A stretch of DNA of 64,000 bases from Dipteronia dyeriana (Eukaryota; Streptophyta; Magnoliopsida; Sapindales; Sapindaceae). How positions within the stretch are numbered: position 1 is the stretch's first letter; each line of letters starts with the position of its first letter. The position numbers were made by a program, and so were the translations under genes. A model generated the notes under the pieces. That model saw only the letters and a list, made by a program, of their open reading frames with translations, had not been told where the DNA came from and ran no database searches. Where the stretch lies: assembly GCA_032871835.1 (NCBI GenBank), contig CM065299.1:2203001-2267000 (forward strand). The letters run 5' to 3'. This document shows positions 33,650 to 44,692 of the stretch, one piece after another.

Positions 33650-34813
33650 ATGGAGTTTCTTCCACAAGAGATTATCCTCGACATACTATCAAGGCTGCCT
33701 GTGACATCTTTACTGCAATCCAAGCTTGTATGCAAAGGCTGGCTCAATTTAGTCCAAGACCCTCTTCTTGTTTGTATGCATTTTTCTCATGCAACTGAGA
33801 ACGATCCATGTCTCATCTTACATTGTGATTATCCCATCCGAAACCAGCTTTACTCACTAGAGCTCTCAGACTTTAGCAAAGATGATCAGAGGGTGAATAA
33901 GATCCGTGTGCCTGTGTTGCCCGAATTCAATGTGGTAGGTTCATCTAAAGGCTTGTTATGCTTATGTGATTCGTCTGCAAAGAATATAGTCTATGTGTAC
34001 AATCCCTTTTCCAGGGACTACATAAAGCTGCCCAAATCCACAGAGTTACTTCATCAAAATCCAATGTTCGGATTTGGTTTCAATCAGACAACAAACAAGT
34101 ACAAGGTGATAAAGGCTGTGTATAGGACACATCAACGTGGACCTCGCAACAGTCCTATTAGACTCTTGTCTCTTCAAGCAGAGGTTGAAATTCTCACCCT
34201 AGGCAGCCCTGCATGGAGAACTTTTGGGAGACTACCTTACCGTCTAATTCATCAGGGACCATCACAGGTTCTGGTTTGTGAAAGAATTCATTGGCGTACA
34301 GCGTCACGAGGATTTCGTTCAAGTTCCTCGATAATCTCCTTTGATTTTGAAGATGAGCAATTCCGGGAAGTTCCAAAGCCTGATTGTGGTGATTTAGACA
34401 ACAGGCTTAATTTTCATCTGGTGAATTTAGGAGGCTATCTTTCTGCGACGGTCTATTACAATGATGACCGATTTGAGATATGGATTATGAAGGAATACGG
34501 TGTAAAGGAATCCTGGATCAAGGAATTCAACTTTGGAAATCATGTGCCAAGAAGCTTGGAAGAAGTCGATTCGAATTCAGCTCAACCTTTTAAGGATTCT
34601 AAGTTGTATGGGAAAAGCTCATTTGTTCGTGTCTTAGGTCTTCTGAAAACTGGTGAGGTCTTGCTGGAGTACAAATGCAGAGCTCTGGTTGCTTATAATA
34701 AGAAAGATGGAGCATTTAAACATCTAACTTTTCCAGGATTGCCAACTTGGTTTGAAGGTGTTGTTCTTGAGGGTAGCCTCAACTGGATCGACACTCTCGT
34801 TAATAATGCATAA
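33650..34813 (+). CDS. F-box protein B3 (only intact B copy)
   Basis: 387 residues, intact. The F-box is at 1-44 (MEFLPQEIILDILSRLPV, then LVCKGWLNLVQDPLL). The FBA-type domain has LPEFNVVGSSKGLLCL (Ser replaces the Cys of A and C types), YNPFSRDYIKLPKS, FGFGFNQTTNKYKV, AEVEILTLGSPAWRTFG, SFDFEDEQFREVPKPDCG, IWIMKEYGVKESWIKEFN and LLEYKCRALVAYNKKDG. Its variable loop (RTHQRGPRNSPIRLLSLQ) resembles that of B1 rather than B2/B4, although its upstream and N-terminal half is almost identical to B2/B4. This suggests a mosaic origin. Predicted SCF substrate receptor, target unknown. Confidence 0.9.
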   Translation: MEFLPQEIILDILSRLPVTSLLQSKLVCKGWLNLVQDPLLVCMHFSHATENDPCLILHCDYPIRNQLYSLELSDFSKDDQRVNKIRVPVLPEFNVVGSSKGLLCLCDSSAKNIVYVYNPFSRDYIKLPKSTELLHQNPMFGFGFNQTTNKYKVIKAVYRTHQRGPRNSPIRLLSLQAEVEILTLGSPAWRTFGRLPYRLIHQGPSQVLVCERIHWRTASRGFRSSSSIISFDFEDEQFREVPKPDCGDLDNRLNFHLVNLGGYLSATVYYNDDRFEIWIMKEYGVKESWIKEFNFGNHVPRSLEEVDSNSAQPFKDSKLYGKSSFVRVLGLLKTGEVLLEYKCRALVAYNKKDGAFKHLTFPGLPTWFEGVVLEGSLNWIDTLVNNA

Positions 34814-35150
34814 AAGTCTTAGCAAGTTTGTTCATTTTTATTTTTCCACTCTCAGTACTCCTACTTGAAAGTGATGTAAATCAGGTTGTTAAATGCGAAG
34901 ATATACATATTTGTCTATCAGATTCATCGTTCAAGAAAGTAGTGAAATTCAATTCTGTCCTTGTTCAAAACCAAGATATAAATCCAATGATTTGCATGAT
35001 GCTGCAGGTATTAATAACAAGACACAGAGATGGGCAACATGGTATATATGCATGCACATGTTGTTACTTATCTTATCTTTTATATTAATTTAAAAAAGAT
35101 AAAATAAGTAACCAGGGGTATTTCAGTCATTGTGTCAATATGTGAGTTCA
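34814..35150. other. B3 3' flank
   Basis: Homologous to the B2 and B4 3' flanks; the two short frames here are accidental. It is cut near 35145-35155 by inserted sequence, and the flank resumes only at about 36755 (GAATTGACCCAAGTCAACAT). Confidence 0.5.
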
Positions 35151-36750
35151 ATGGCGTAGCCAAGATTGCTCACTGGGTGGGTGGGGCTAGACTAAAAACA
35201 AGTGTTCACTAGGCGGACACCTGCTGTACTGTTTCAGCCATATAGGCCATATTAAGAGGCTGGAAGAAAAATCGGTCGATTTGGCCAAGAAAATCGAGCT
35301 AAGCGGAGTCAATTAGTTGTTGCAAAGACTCGCCCTCAACGGAAGCGCCTGACCGGCAAACTGTCATAGTCGTTCGTTGTTGTCGCCGCTGTCAACGAGC
35401 GGGTTGTCACCACCCCAACTAGAACCTTCAGGAGACGCCGGAGAACAAAATCCATGTGTAGATAAACAAAATTAAATAAAGAAGATAAAAAGAGAGTTGG
35501 AGAGCTAGATAGAGTTGGTATTGAAAATTTGAAATGTGTTGTAGAGAATAAATGAATTGAAAAGATTATGGATGACAATGGATCAGATTGGAGGTGGATA
35601 CCCCAATATCTATCCCCGTATTCTTTTGAGTAACATATTCTCATCCCCCCATCTATCCCCTTTCCTAAATGAGCGGAGTGAATTCAGATAATCCCCGAAT
35701 TAAGGTAGAAATATCCATCTCCGCTCTGTCTATATTCATATTCGATAAAGAAAATATAATTTTTTAGAGTTTACTATAGAAAAATGTAACTAACATGTGT
35801 AATTATACATTTTATCATATTTAGAGAGAAAAACAAATACATCCGTTAAAGTTCAAATAACAAAATTAATAATAACTTTTATTGTTAGAATTAATAATTA
35901 CATAATAAATTTTTTATATTTTTAAAATATTAAAATCTATAATGGATCCGGATGGGGATGGATATCCATAGACAATATTCATCACCATTCTCGAAAATAA
36001 AATGGTATTAGTATAGCATCTATCCTCGTTCCGTTCCGAAATAATAGTATTCATCCCTATTTTAAATAGCACGGATTCTTATAGATATTCGTATCCGTGG
36101 ATAATAAAATGAAAAGAGAGTTTGAAAAAGAGAGCGGGTTGTGGCATAGGAAAAGATAGAATGGTATAAATAAAAATTAAAATTAAACACTTGAAAAGAC
36201 AATGATAAAAAATTAAAATAAAAAGTAAATAATAAAAAAAAAGTCGCATGTGAGGTCCAATCTAATAACGGTGCTAAGATTTATCCCACCACACTAATTT
36301 ATATATATATATATATATATATATAAGTTTTTTTGAACAATAATTTTTTATTTAAAGCAAAGAGGTGACCAGCCAATGAACATATAATTGACTTAAAAAC
36401 AAGGCTACAGCCAGACCATTGGTGCGAAAACGGAAAACAAAACAGCAAGCACCACCCAAAAACAAGTAAGTAGAAGGTCATAGATCCAGAACAGCTACAA
36501 GACAGGCGACTAACAGGGCCAAACAGAGGAAAGCAACAGAAGCAATAGCCCCAGGCAAAGGGAGAATCAAACCACAAAGCAGAGCAGAGCAAACTAAAAA
36601 ACAGAGCTTCAAAAGGAAGCCCCACGCCAACACATAAAGAAATCACATGACCAACATCTGGGAATATTCCCATTAAATGATTTCCACATATATATTGAAA
36701 AATCTAGATTGGGCTACAGCCCGGTCTAGTCTCTCTCTGCCTTCGCACTT
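35150..36750. mobile_element. Insertion complex between B3 flank and repeat copy 4
   Basis: About 1.6 kb missing from the other modules. It opens with AATGGCGTAGCCAAGATT and GGGGCTAGACTAAAAAC, a wording found inverted at 62050-62093. 35560-36110 holds GGATGACAATGGATCAG, GGTGGATACCCC and GGATCCGGATGGGGATGG, typical of hAT-like repeats. 36300-36326 is (TA)n. 36330-36690 is a probable LINE 3' end on the minus strand. No working gene seen; exact borders of each piece are unclear. Confidence 0.45.
36330..36690 (-). mobile_element. Probable LINE 3'-end fragment (minus strand)
   Basis: Minus-strand reading ends TTTAAATAAAAAATTATTG, then TTCAAAAAAAC, a terminal signal like that at 11240-11284. A 124-codon minus frame is open but is Phe/Cys/Leu-rich with no recognisable domain. 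Confidence 0.35.
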
Positions 36751-36873
36751 GTGTGAATTGACCCAAGTCAACATAATGGCAGGGGATGTTTGTGCCATTT
36801 AAAACAAAAGTTTAATATACATGCAATTACACTTAAATTCGGGGTATGTTTGTTCAATTAACCTTTAGATCTA

Positions 36874-37747
36874 CGGGTGTGTGGCAGATTAGATCCATTC
36901 GATTTGCCATTATCTAAAATCTGATCCGATTGAATTGAAGAAATTACAATTCGATCTGATCCAATCTTAGAGTGGATTTCGATCCGATTACAATAAGATT
37001 TGATCTGTCCGATCCAATTGTAAAACAATTAAATCTAATCCGATCAAATCTGATGGATCAGATTTATATGAAGGAATTGTTAAAATAAAATTTGTTAAAA
37101 TTTTCTAAATTTAACAAAATCAATAATTAATTCATATGTTTTTTCAAAGAAAATTAACAAACTAAATCTATAATATAAAAAAAACAATTCATAATTGTAC
37201 ATTTTAAAATTCAAAAATTCTAACAAATTATAATCTTTAAACATAAGTTTTAAACACAGACATAAAAATAAAATCATTTAAAAGTTTGAAATAAAAATAT
37301 AACCATTTATCATAATAAAATACAATAGCATCCACAATTTGCTCAATATTAATTTGTATAAGATAAAGAGTAAGCTAGGCATCCCATCTATAATCTCATC
37401 TTTTCCATCCCGACACATGTGGCCTAGTTGAGATGTCACTACGTAAGTGGATACACATTAATTGTAATTTTATTTCACTTGTCTATGCATCCACAATCAA
37501 TGTGTATCCACCCACCAAGTGACACATCAGCTGCAATATGTGTTAGGATGGAAAAGGTGGGATGTCTAGCATTACTCTAAAATATAATAAATCAGCTTAA
37601 TATAAACTAAGTCCTATATTTTTGGCAAATCCAACGAATTTGACATTTTAATATGAAAATTCAATATCAAATCCAGTCCAATCCAATCATTTCCTCAGAT
37701 ATTATCTAATTGATTGTATCAAATCAATTTGATCCTACACCCATAAT
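36874..37747. repeat. GATCC-rich hAT-like repeat, copy 4 (module U4)
   Basis: Flanked by TAGATCTA (36866-36873 and 37748-37755). Longer than copies 1-3 because it contains a 212-bp MITE at 37367-37578. Confidence 0.6.
37367..37578. mobile_element. 212-bp MITE inside repeat copy 4
   Basis: Terminal inverted repeats AGAGTAAGCTAGGCATCCC / GGGATGTCTAGCATTACTCT. The interior is itself partly palindromic (AGTGGATACACATTAATTG / CAATCAATGTGTATCCAC). Repeat copies 1-3 show the empty site. Confidence 0.75.
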
Positions 37748-37855
37748 TAGATCTATTAGGGATTTTTTTTTAATCTAAATCTATTATAATTATTATGTTC
37801 ATGGCATTTCTAATTTTGCTAACCCCATATATAAATACACCAAAAAAAAAATCAA

Positions 37856-38009
37856 GTCAGTGTGGATTGATATAAATTCGTCAGTGTGTTGAATGTGGAC
37901 CATTAGATTTATATAATTTGACCCAAAATGTATGCATTTGTCAAAACTTCTCCATAATCAATGGTCTACATATAACGCACTGATATAAGTTATGTCAGTA
38001 CGCACTGAC
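37856..38009. mobile_element. Small MITE near (TA)n
   Basis: Inverted ends GTCAGTGTGGATTGATATAA and TTATGTCAGTACGCACTGAC, about 36 bp each including the inner GTCAGTGTGTT / AACGCACTGA parts. Followed by (TA)n at 38020-38042. Confidence 0.6.
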
Positions 38010-38043
38010 AAGAAAACCAATATATATATATATATATATATAT

Positions 38044-38300
38044 CACTACTATAAAAATGTTAAAAGACATCGGTGTTTTATATCGGTTTTTAGGTAACTG
38101 GTTTTAAAAAAACTTTAGACATCGGTTCATAAAAAAAGAATATTACAATTTAAAAAGACATCGGCTTCTGGGAAAACCAATATGAATTTATTTTTCAAAA
38201 GATATCGGTTCATAAAAAAACGATATGTTAAATATCGCAGTTTGAAAAGACATCGGTTTCTAGGAAAACCGATATGGATTTATTTTACAAAAGATATTGG
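38044..38300. mobile_element. CACTA-type transposon end (orphan)
   Basis: Begins CACTACTATAAAAATG and continues with repeated subterminal units GACATCGGTTT and AAAACCGATATG in both orientations, the pattern of plant CACTA (En/Spm-like) termini. No matching TAGTG end was found before the D pseudogene, so this is probably a truncated end. The length given covers the subterminal repeats only. Confidence 0.6.
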
Positions 38301-39290
38301 TTTCCTTTAAAATTTATCTCTTAAATAAATTAAAATTATTATTATTCTTGGATAAGTAAAATTTTAAATTTAATAAAATTGCTTTTAAATTATTTATTTT
38401 TAAAAAATTCAAAATAATAATATTAAAAAAAATTATTTATTTTGCACCATCTTGTTTCATACTAAAAGACACGTTGATAATTCAATTACCTAAATAATTA
38501 GGACTCCGAGTATTATATTTATTTATTAAATTACCAGATGCATGTAGAGAAATATCCCCATAAAGTGAGAATTGTATTCCAAATCATGTTTATTATAATT
38601 GATGTCAATAGTTTTCTACAGAGTATAGATACATAACTCAACTATATATATTTTAAAAAATATAATTTTATTGAAAGTTTCAATAAACATTTTTTAATAT
38701 ATGTCTGTCGTAGAAATTAAAATTTAAGTAGTTGAATAAATTTAAATTTATCTAACAAGTTTTTTTTATTTCTTAAAACTCATAAATGTTATATACAATT
38801 ATTGTACAATTGTTAACGAATCAAGTCTTATAGTCAAGTGGTGAGGGCATACCACACTTGGACTTAAGGTTACAAATTCAATTCTTAATTGTCATTATCA
38901 TCGGAAATGGGCTGAAATCTAATTCGCTACCACCTTGTTTGAATTTGGTATTTAACTTTCTCTCTCATTCGTGATAGTATTTGGTTATCTTTTGTTTTCT
39001 TTATTTGCTCCAAATTGTTTACAAAACCGCATTTTATTTCGCGTTTTTGTTTTCATGAGTTTAAGCCTTTTGAGGGGATTAGAGTTAGTATATTCATCAA
39101 GTGTAGAATAGATTTTCTTTTCTTTTCTTTTTTTTACATTTAACATTCTTTACTAGGTTTTAATACTATGGCTGTATTGCATTCTTTTTTTCTAATGATA
39201 TACTCTGGCCAACAATTATCTCTTTTATCTCTTATCTTTGGTTCTTTGATTTTGTATTGATTAACTCACAGAATCAGCTCAATGGGCACG
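38301..39290. other. AT-rich spacer and D upstream region
   Basis: No gene. About 38820-38890 has an AGTCAAGTGGTGAGGGCATA...GGTTACAAATTCAATTCT arrangement reminiscent of tRNA-derived SINE A and B boxes. From about 38915 it matches the C3 upstream region (GAAATCTAATTCGC, TAGTATTTGGTTATC). Confidence 0.4.
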
Positions 39291-40306
39291 ATGGAGTGTC
39301 TTCCACGGGAGATTATCATCGACATACTATCAAGGCTGCCTGTGCAAAGCGTGGCACAATTTAGTCCGCGACCCTCTTCTTGTTTCTATGCATTTCTCTC
39401 GTGCAACTAGGAACGATCCATATCTCATCTTACCTAGTGATTCTCCCATCCGAAACCAGCTTTACTCACTAGAGCTCTCAGATCTTAACAAAGATGATCG
39501 AAGGTAAAACAAAATCCATGTGCCTGTGTTGCCCGAATTCGATGTGGTAGGGCATGTAAAGGCTTGTTATGCTTATGTTATTCGTCTGCAAAAAATATAG
39601 TCTATGTGTACAATCCCTTTTCCGGGGACTACATAGAGCTGCCCAAATCCACAGAGTTACAATCAGATATTCGTTACAATCAGAGGTTCAGGTTTTCACT
39701 CTAGGAAAGCCTTCCTGGAGAAGTCTTGGCATAATACCTTACCATCTTCATGATCAAGGTTCATCACAGGTTTTAGTCAATGGAAGACTTCATTGGACTA
39801 CTTGGCCACGAAAGTACCGTATAGGTTGCTTGCTTATCTCCTTCGACCTAGAGAATGAGCAATTTCGAGAAGTTCCAAAACCTGATTCTGGTGGCTTAGA
39901 GAGGCTTAATTTTGATGTGGTGGAATTAGGAGGTTGCCTTGCTGGGGTTCTCCATTTACATTACGGGCAGTTGGAAATTTGGGTTATGAAGGAATATGAT
40001 TTGAAGGAGTCTTGGATCAAGGAATTCAGTGTTGCAATTCATGTACCAAGAGGACTGGAACATGCAGTTAGGAATTCAGCTGAACCCTTTAGGGATTCAA
40101 AGTTCTATCGAAAAAGCTCATTCGTTCGTGTCTTAGTTCTTCTAAAAAACGGTGAGGTCTTGGTAGAGTACAAATGCAGAGCCCTGGTTACTTATGATCA
40201 GAAAGATGGGACATTTAAGGATCTAACCTTTCCGGGAATGCCATATTGGTTTGAAGCAATTGTTCATGAGGGTAGCATCCATTGGATTGACACTCTCACT
40301 GGCTAG
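39291..40306 (+). pseudogene. Chimeric F-box pseudogene D (C-type 5' part, A-type 3' part)
   Basis: The 5' part (39291-39660) is C-like: MECLPRE and AGGAACGATCCATATCTC as in C3. It carries a 29-bp deletion in the F-box (CTGCCTGTG joined to CAAAGCGTGG), a further indel near 39510 and one lost base near 39552. At 39661-39667 it switches to A-type sequence. The junction TATTCGTTACAATCAGAGG is shared with A3, including the A3 24-bp deletion. From there the frame is open to TAG at 40304-40306 and encodes a normal A-type C-terminus (open frame 39569-40306, 245 residues). No F-box can be made in frame. It replaces the separate C and A genes of the other modules, consistent with a deletion or unequal exchange between neighbours. 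Confidence 0.85.
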
Positions 40307-41259
40307 TGATACATAAAATGCAAACGATTTTATTGGAAGAACAAATCTTGGAATTCGATATTGGAAATCATGCACCAAGAAGATTTGAATTAGTAAACGC
40401 TGGTTAATATAGGTTCATATAGATTTTGCAGAGCTGTGTGTAGAAAATTTGGATGTCCACTGTAAGTTGAATTTGTATATCTCAACCATTAATGGCAAAC
40501 TCAAAAATAAATATAGTACGCCGACTAATTATGTTTTTTAAGTTTTCTCTCTGTGTATTCCTTGAATGAAGTAACAAAACACACCAATCATTAGTGACCG
40601 ATTTCATATTGATTATGGAATTGTAAGCAATTTCAATAACACCGGGATGCAATCAACAGCCCCCAGATGACAAAATATCAAAACAGACTGATTTTTAAAC
40701 AGAGAAGCCATAGGCACAATCCAAAAAGGGTTTTCTATAAAATTCTATCTTGAGACAGCATTTCCAGAACACACTAATTGGAATTGGACAAAATTTGTCT
40801 TGCACATATATAGCACCGGCCTGTTTGTCTTTTGACGTAAATTACAATGTCAAATGCGAAGATACATATTTGTCTATTAGGAAATCCAACTTTTTTTCTT
40901 CGTTCAAAACCAAGGATGCAACATCATTAATTTTAATTTAGTAATTAACGAGTCCATCAATCCAATGACTTGATGCTGGTTTATGCTCTATATCAGACAG
41001 GTCAAATAGAAGTCCAACAATTCCTTAGCTTAAATTAAGAATGACAACACGTTCCATAAGGATTATCAAATGGTGGATCCCAGAAAACAACATATTTTGT
41101 ATTAATATAATCTCATAAGAGTCCCAATTTGTCTGTTTTCAATCTTCATTTTTAGTTCAAGTGTTGTCCTCTCCTGAGGTCTCATTTTGAGAAAATTAAC
41201 AAGCACAGGAGAAGAAGCACTAAGCTCAAAAAACATCTATAGTAAGATCAACAAGCACG
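40307..41259. other. D-B4 spacer
   Basis: Almost identical to 32698-33649 (A3-B3 spacer), including a shared 11-bp deletion relative to the A2 flank. No gene. Confidence 0.6.
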
Positions 41260-42409
41260 ATGGAGTTTCTTCCACAAGAGATTATCCTCGACATACTATC
41301 AAGGCTGCCTGTGACATCTTTACTGCAATCCAAGCTTGTATGCAAAGGCTGGCTCAATTTAGTCCAAGACCCTCTTCTTGTTAGTATTCATTTTTCTCGC
41401 GCAACTGAGAACGATCCATGTCTCATCTTACATTGTGATTATCCCATCCGAAACCAGCTTTACTCACTAGAGCTCTCAGACTTTAGCAAAGATGATCAAA
41501 GGGTGAATAAGATCCGTGTGCCTGTGTTGCCCGAATTCAATGCGGTAGGTTCATCTAAAGGCTTGTTATGCTTATGTGATTCGTCTGCAAAGAATATAGT
41601 CTATGTATACAATCCCTTTTCCAGGGACTACATAAAGCTGCCCAAATCCACAGAGTTAGTACTTCATCAAAATCCATTTCGATCAGACAACAAACAAGTA
41701 CAAGGTGATGAAGGCTGTGTTGAGGACAAGTCAATATGAACCTCGCAACCTTCATTGTAGACTCTTGTCTTTCCAAACAGAGGTTCAAATTCTCACTATA
41801 GGCATCCTAACCTGGAGAAATCTTGGGAAAATTCCTTACTATCTTCATCAGGGACCATCACAGGTTCTGGTTTGTGAAAGAATTCATTGGCGTACAGGGT
41901 CACAAGGATTTCATTCAGGTTCCCCTATAATCTCCTTTGATTTTGAAGATGAGCAATTCCGGGTAGTTCCAAAGCCTGATTGTGGTGACTTAGACAACAG
42001 GCCTAATTTTCATCTGGTGGATTTAGGAGGCTACCTTTCTCCGATGGTCTATTACAATGATGACCGATTTGAGATATGGATTATGAAGGAATACGGGGCA
42101 AAGGAATCCTGGATCAAGGAATTCAACATAGGAAATCATGTGCCGAGAAGCTTGGTAGAAGTCGATTCGAATTCAGCTCAACCTTTTAAGAATTCTAAGT
42201 TGTGTCGAAAAAGCTCATTCATTCGTGCCTTAGGTCTTCTGAAAACTGGTGAGGTCTTGTTGGAGTACAAATGCAGAGCTCTGGTTACTTATAATAAGAA
42301 AGATGGAGCATTTAAACATCTAACTTTTCCAGGATTGCCAACTTGGTTTGAAGGTGTTGTTCTTGAGGGTAGCCTCAACTGGATCGACACTCTCGTTAAT
42401 AATGCATAA
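41260..42409 (+). pseudogene. F-box gene B4, frameshifted
   Basis: ATG at 41260; MEFLPQEIILDILSRL through LPKSTEL is intact (to about residue 137). Near 41655-41680 three bases are gained (GTA) and 14 are lost (the FGFG segment), a net -11 that shifts the frame, and the first frame stops at 41739. The second frame, from before 41705 to 42409, encodes the rest of the FBA domain through DTLVNNA. If translated from 41260, it would give an F-box protein truncated before the variable loop. Confidence 0.88.
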
Positions 42410-42873
42410 AAGTCTTAGCAAGTTTGTTCATTTTTATTTTTCCACTCTCAATACTCCCTACTTAAAAATGATGTAAATCAGGATGTCAAATGCGAAGATA
42501 TACATATTTGTATATCACATTCATAGTTCAAGAAAGTAGTGAATAGGAAATTCAATTCTGTCCTAGTTCAAAACCAAGATATAAATCCAAGGACTTGCAT
42601 GATGCTGCAGGTATTGATATCAAGACACGGAGGTTGGCAGCAGTGTATATATGCCTACACATGGTGGTTACTTATTTTATATTTTATATTAATTTTAAAA
42701 AGATAAAATAAGTAACCAGGGGTATTTTAGTAATTGTGTCAATATGTGAGTAACGTGACTTGACCCAAGTCAACAATCAACATAATGACAGGGGATGTTT
42801 GTGCCATTTAAAACAAAGTTTAATATGCATGCAATTACAGTAAAACTCGGGGTATGTTTGTTCGATTAACCTT
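42410..42873. other. B4 3' flank
   Basis: Non-coding, homologous to the B2 and B3 flanks, ending GGGGTATGTTTGTTCGATTA before repeat copy 5. Here a direct duplication CAAGTCAACAATCAACATAA is visible. Confidence 0.5.
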
Positions 42874-42881
42874 TAGATCTA

Positions 42882-43785
42882 CGGGTGTGTAGCGGATCGG
42901 ATCCATTCGATTTTACCTGATCTAAGATTTTATCCGATTTGATTGAATAAATTACAATTCTATTTGATCCAATCTTAGAGTGAATTCCAATCCGAACCGA
43001 TCCGATTACAATTAGATTCGATCCACCTGATCCAATTGTAAAATATTTAAATCTAATCCTATCAAATCCAATGGATTAGATTTATATAAAGCAATTGTTA
43101 AAATAAAATTTGTTAAAAAATTTATAAATTTAACAAAGTCAATAATTAATTCATACGGTATTTCAAAGAAAATTAACAAACTAATAATTAATATAAAAGC
43201 AAAAATACATAATTGTACATTTTAAAGTTCAAAAATTGTAACAAATTATAATCTTTAAAAATAAACATACAAATAAAATCATTCAAAAGTTTGAAATAAA
43301 AATATAACCATTTATCATAATAAAATTCAATAGCATCCAAAATTTGCGCAATATTAATTTGCGTAAAATAAAGAGTAATGCTTGACATCTTATATACAAT
43401 CTTATCTTTTCCATCCCAACACATGTGGCCGAGTTGAGGTGTCACTTAGTAAGTGGATATACATTAATTGTAATTTTATCATACTTACCTATTTATCCAC
43501 TCACAAATTAATATGTATTCACTCATCAATTGACACCTTATCGAACACATTTGTTAGAATGGAAAATGTGGAATGTCTAACGTTACTCTAAAATAAAATA
43601 AATTTGCTTAATATAAAATAAGTCCTATATTTTTGGCAGGTTGGATTTGACAGTTTAATATGAAAATCCAATATCAAATCCAATACAATTCAATCTAATC
43701 CAATCATTTCTTCAAATCTTATCCGATTATATCAGATCTAATCTAATCCAATCCAACAAGATATTAGATCCTACACACTCATAGT
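42882..43785. repeat. GATCC-rich hAT-like repeat, copy 5 (module U5)
   Basis: Flanked by TAGATCTA (42874-42881 and 43786-43793). It contains a MITE at 43372-43589 at the same place as copy 4. Confidence 0.6.
43372..43589. mobile_element. 218-bp MITE inside repeat copy 5
   Basis: Inverted ends AGAGTAATGCTTGACATC / GAATGTCTAACGTTACTCT. Same family and same insertion site as 37367-37578. Confidence 0.75.
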
Positions 43786-43796
43786 TAGATCTATCA

Positions 43797-44250
43797 GAGT
43801 ATCTCCAATATAAAAATGGTTTGTGTATGAATTATTGTAAATCAATGTTTCCGTTTAAAACGCATTTTGTTTTAATGACATGTTTAATTTTATTTTTTAT
43901 TTTATTTTTTATTTTATATCCTTACCAAAAATAGATGAAAAAATAATATCAATTTTAAATGTTTGCTGAGTCAGCCTTTCTATTTTCTTTTTTATTTTAT
44001 TTACTTACTAAAAATAGATGAAAAATTAATGTTAATTTTAAATGTTTGCTGAGTCAGCCTAAAAATAGATTGTGCAACAGACCGTCTGAAAATGGACGAT
44101 CGTGTTGACAATGTTTAAAAACATTTTTGTCACGTCATCTTGAGGTTGAATATACACGGATGCATTAGAGAAAGGTTTTTTAAAAGAATGTTTATTAATC
44201 TTACGTGACATCTTTTTTTTTCATAAGTCACGCTTGTATTGGAGATGCTC
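43797..44250. mobile_element. MITE with GAGCATCTCCAAT-type ends
   Basis: Inverted ends GAGTATCTCCAATATAA and TTGTATTGGAGATGCTC. The interior has two direct copies of an approximately 90-bp unit (AAATAGATGAAAAA...AAATGTTTGCTGAGTCAGCC, about 43930-44060). Absent from the other modules. Confidence 0.65.
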
Positions 44251-44692
44251 TTAAAGTTTCTTTTTTTTTTTCAGTCTAAATCTATTGCTAGTCATATATA
44301 TATTCTTAAGTTTTACTTTGTATATTCTCATGGAAGAAAGTTCAGTCACATCCATGAGACTTGTACGGTTTCGTGAAATCTAATTCGCACCACCTTCTTG
44401 TTTGAATTTGGTATTTGACTTTCTCTCTCCTTCGTGATAGTATTTGGTTAGCTTTTGTTTTCTTTGTTTTCTCCGACTTGTTTACAAAACCGTATCTTAT
44501 TTCGCGTTTTCGTTTTCACGAGTTTGAACCTTTTGAGGGGATTAGAGTTAATATATTCATCAAGTGTAGAATAGATTTTTATTCTCTTTTTTTTTTACAT
44601 GTAACATTCTTTATTAGGTTTTAATACTATTGCATATGTTTGGTTATTTGATTTTGCATTGATTAATTCACAGGATCTGCTCAACGAGCACG
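44251..44692. other. C3 upstream region
   Basis: Shared blocks with the C2 and D upstream regions (TTCTCATGGAAGAAAGTTCA, TAGTATTTGGTTAGC). It ends TTAATTCACAG before GATCTGCTCAACGAGCACG and the ATG, a probable 3' splice site of a leader intron. Confidence 0.4.

Noticed and set aside
36299..36673. 124-codon minus frame ending in IYIYIYI
   Set aside because: It runs through a (TA)n repeat and a probable LINE 3' end; no recognisable protein.
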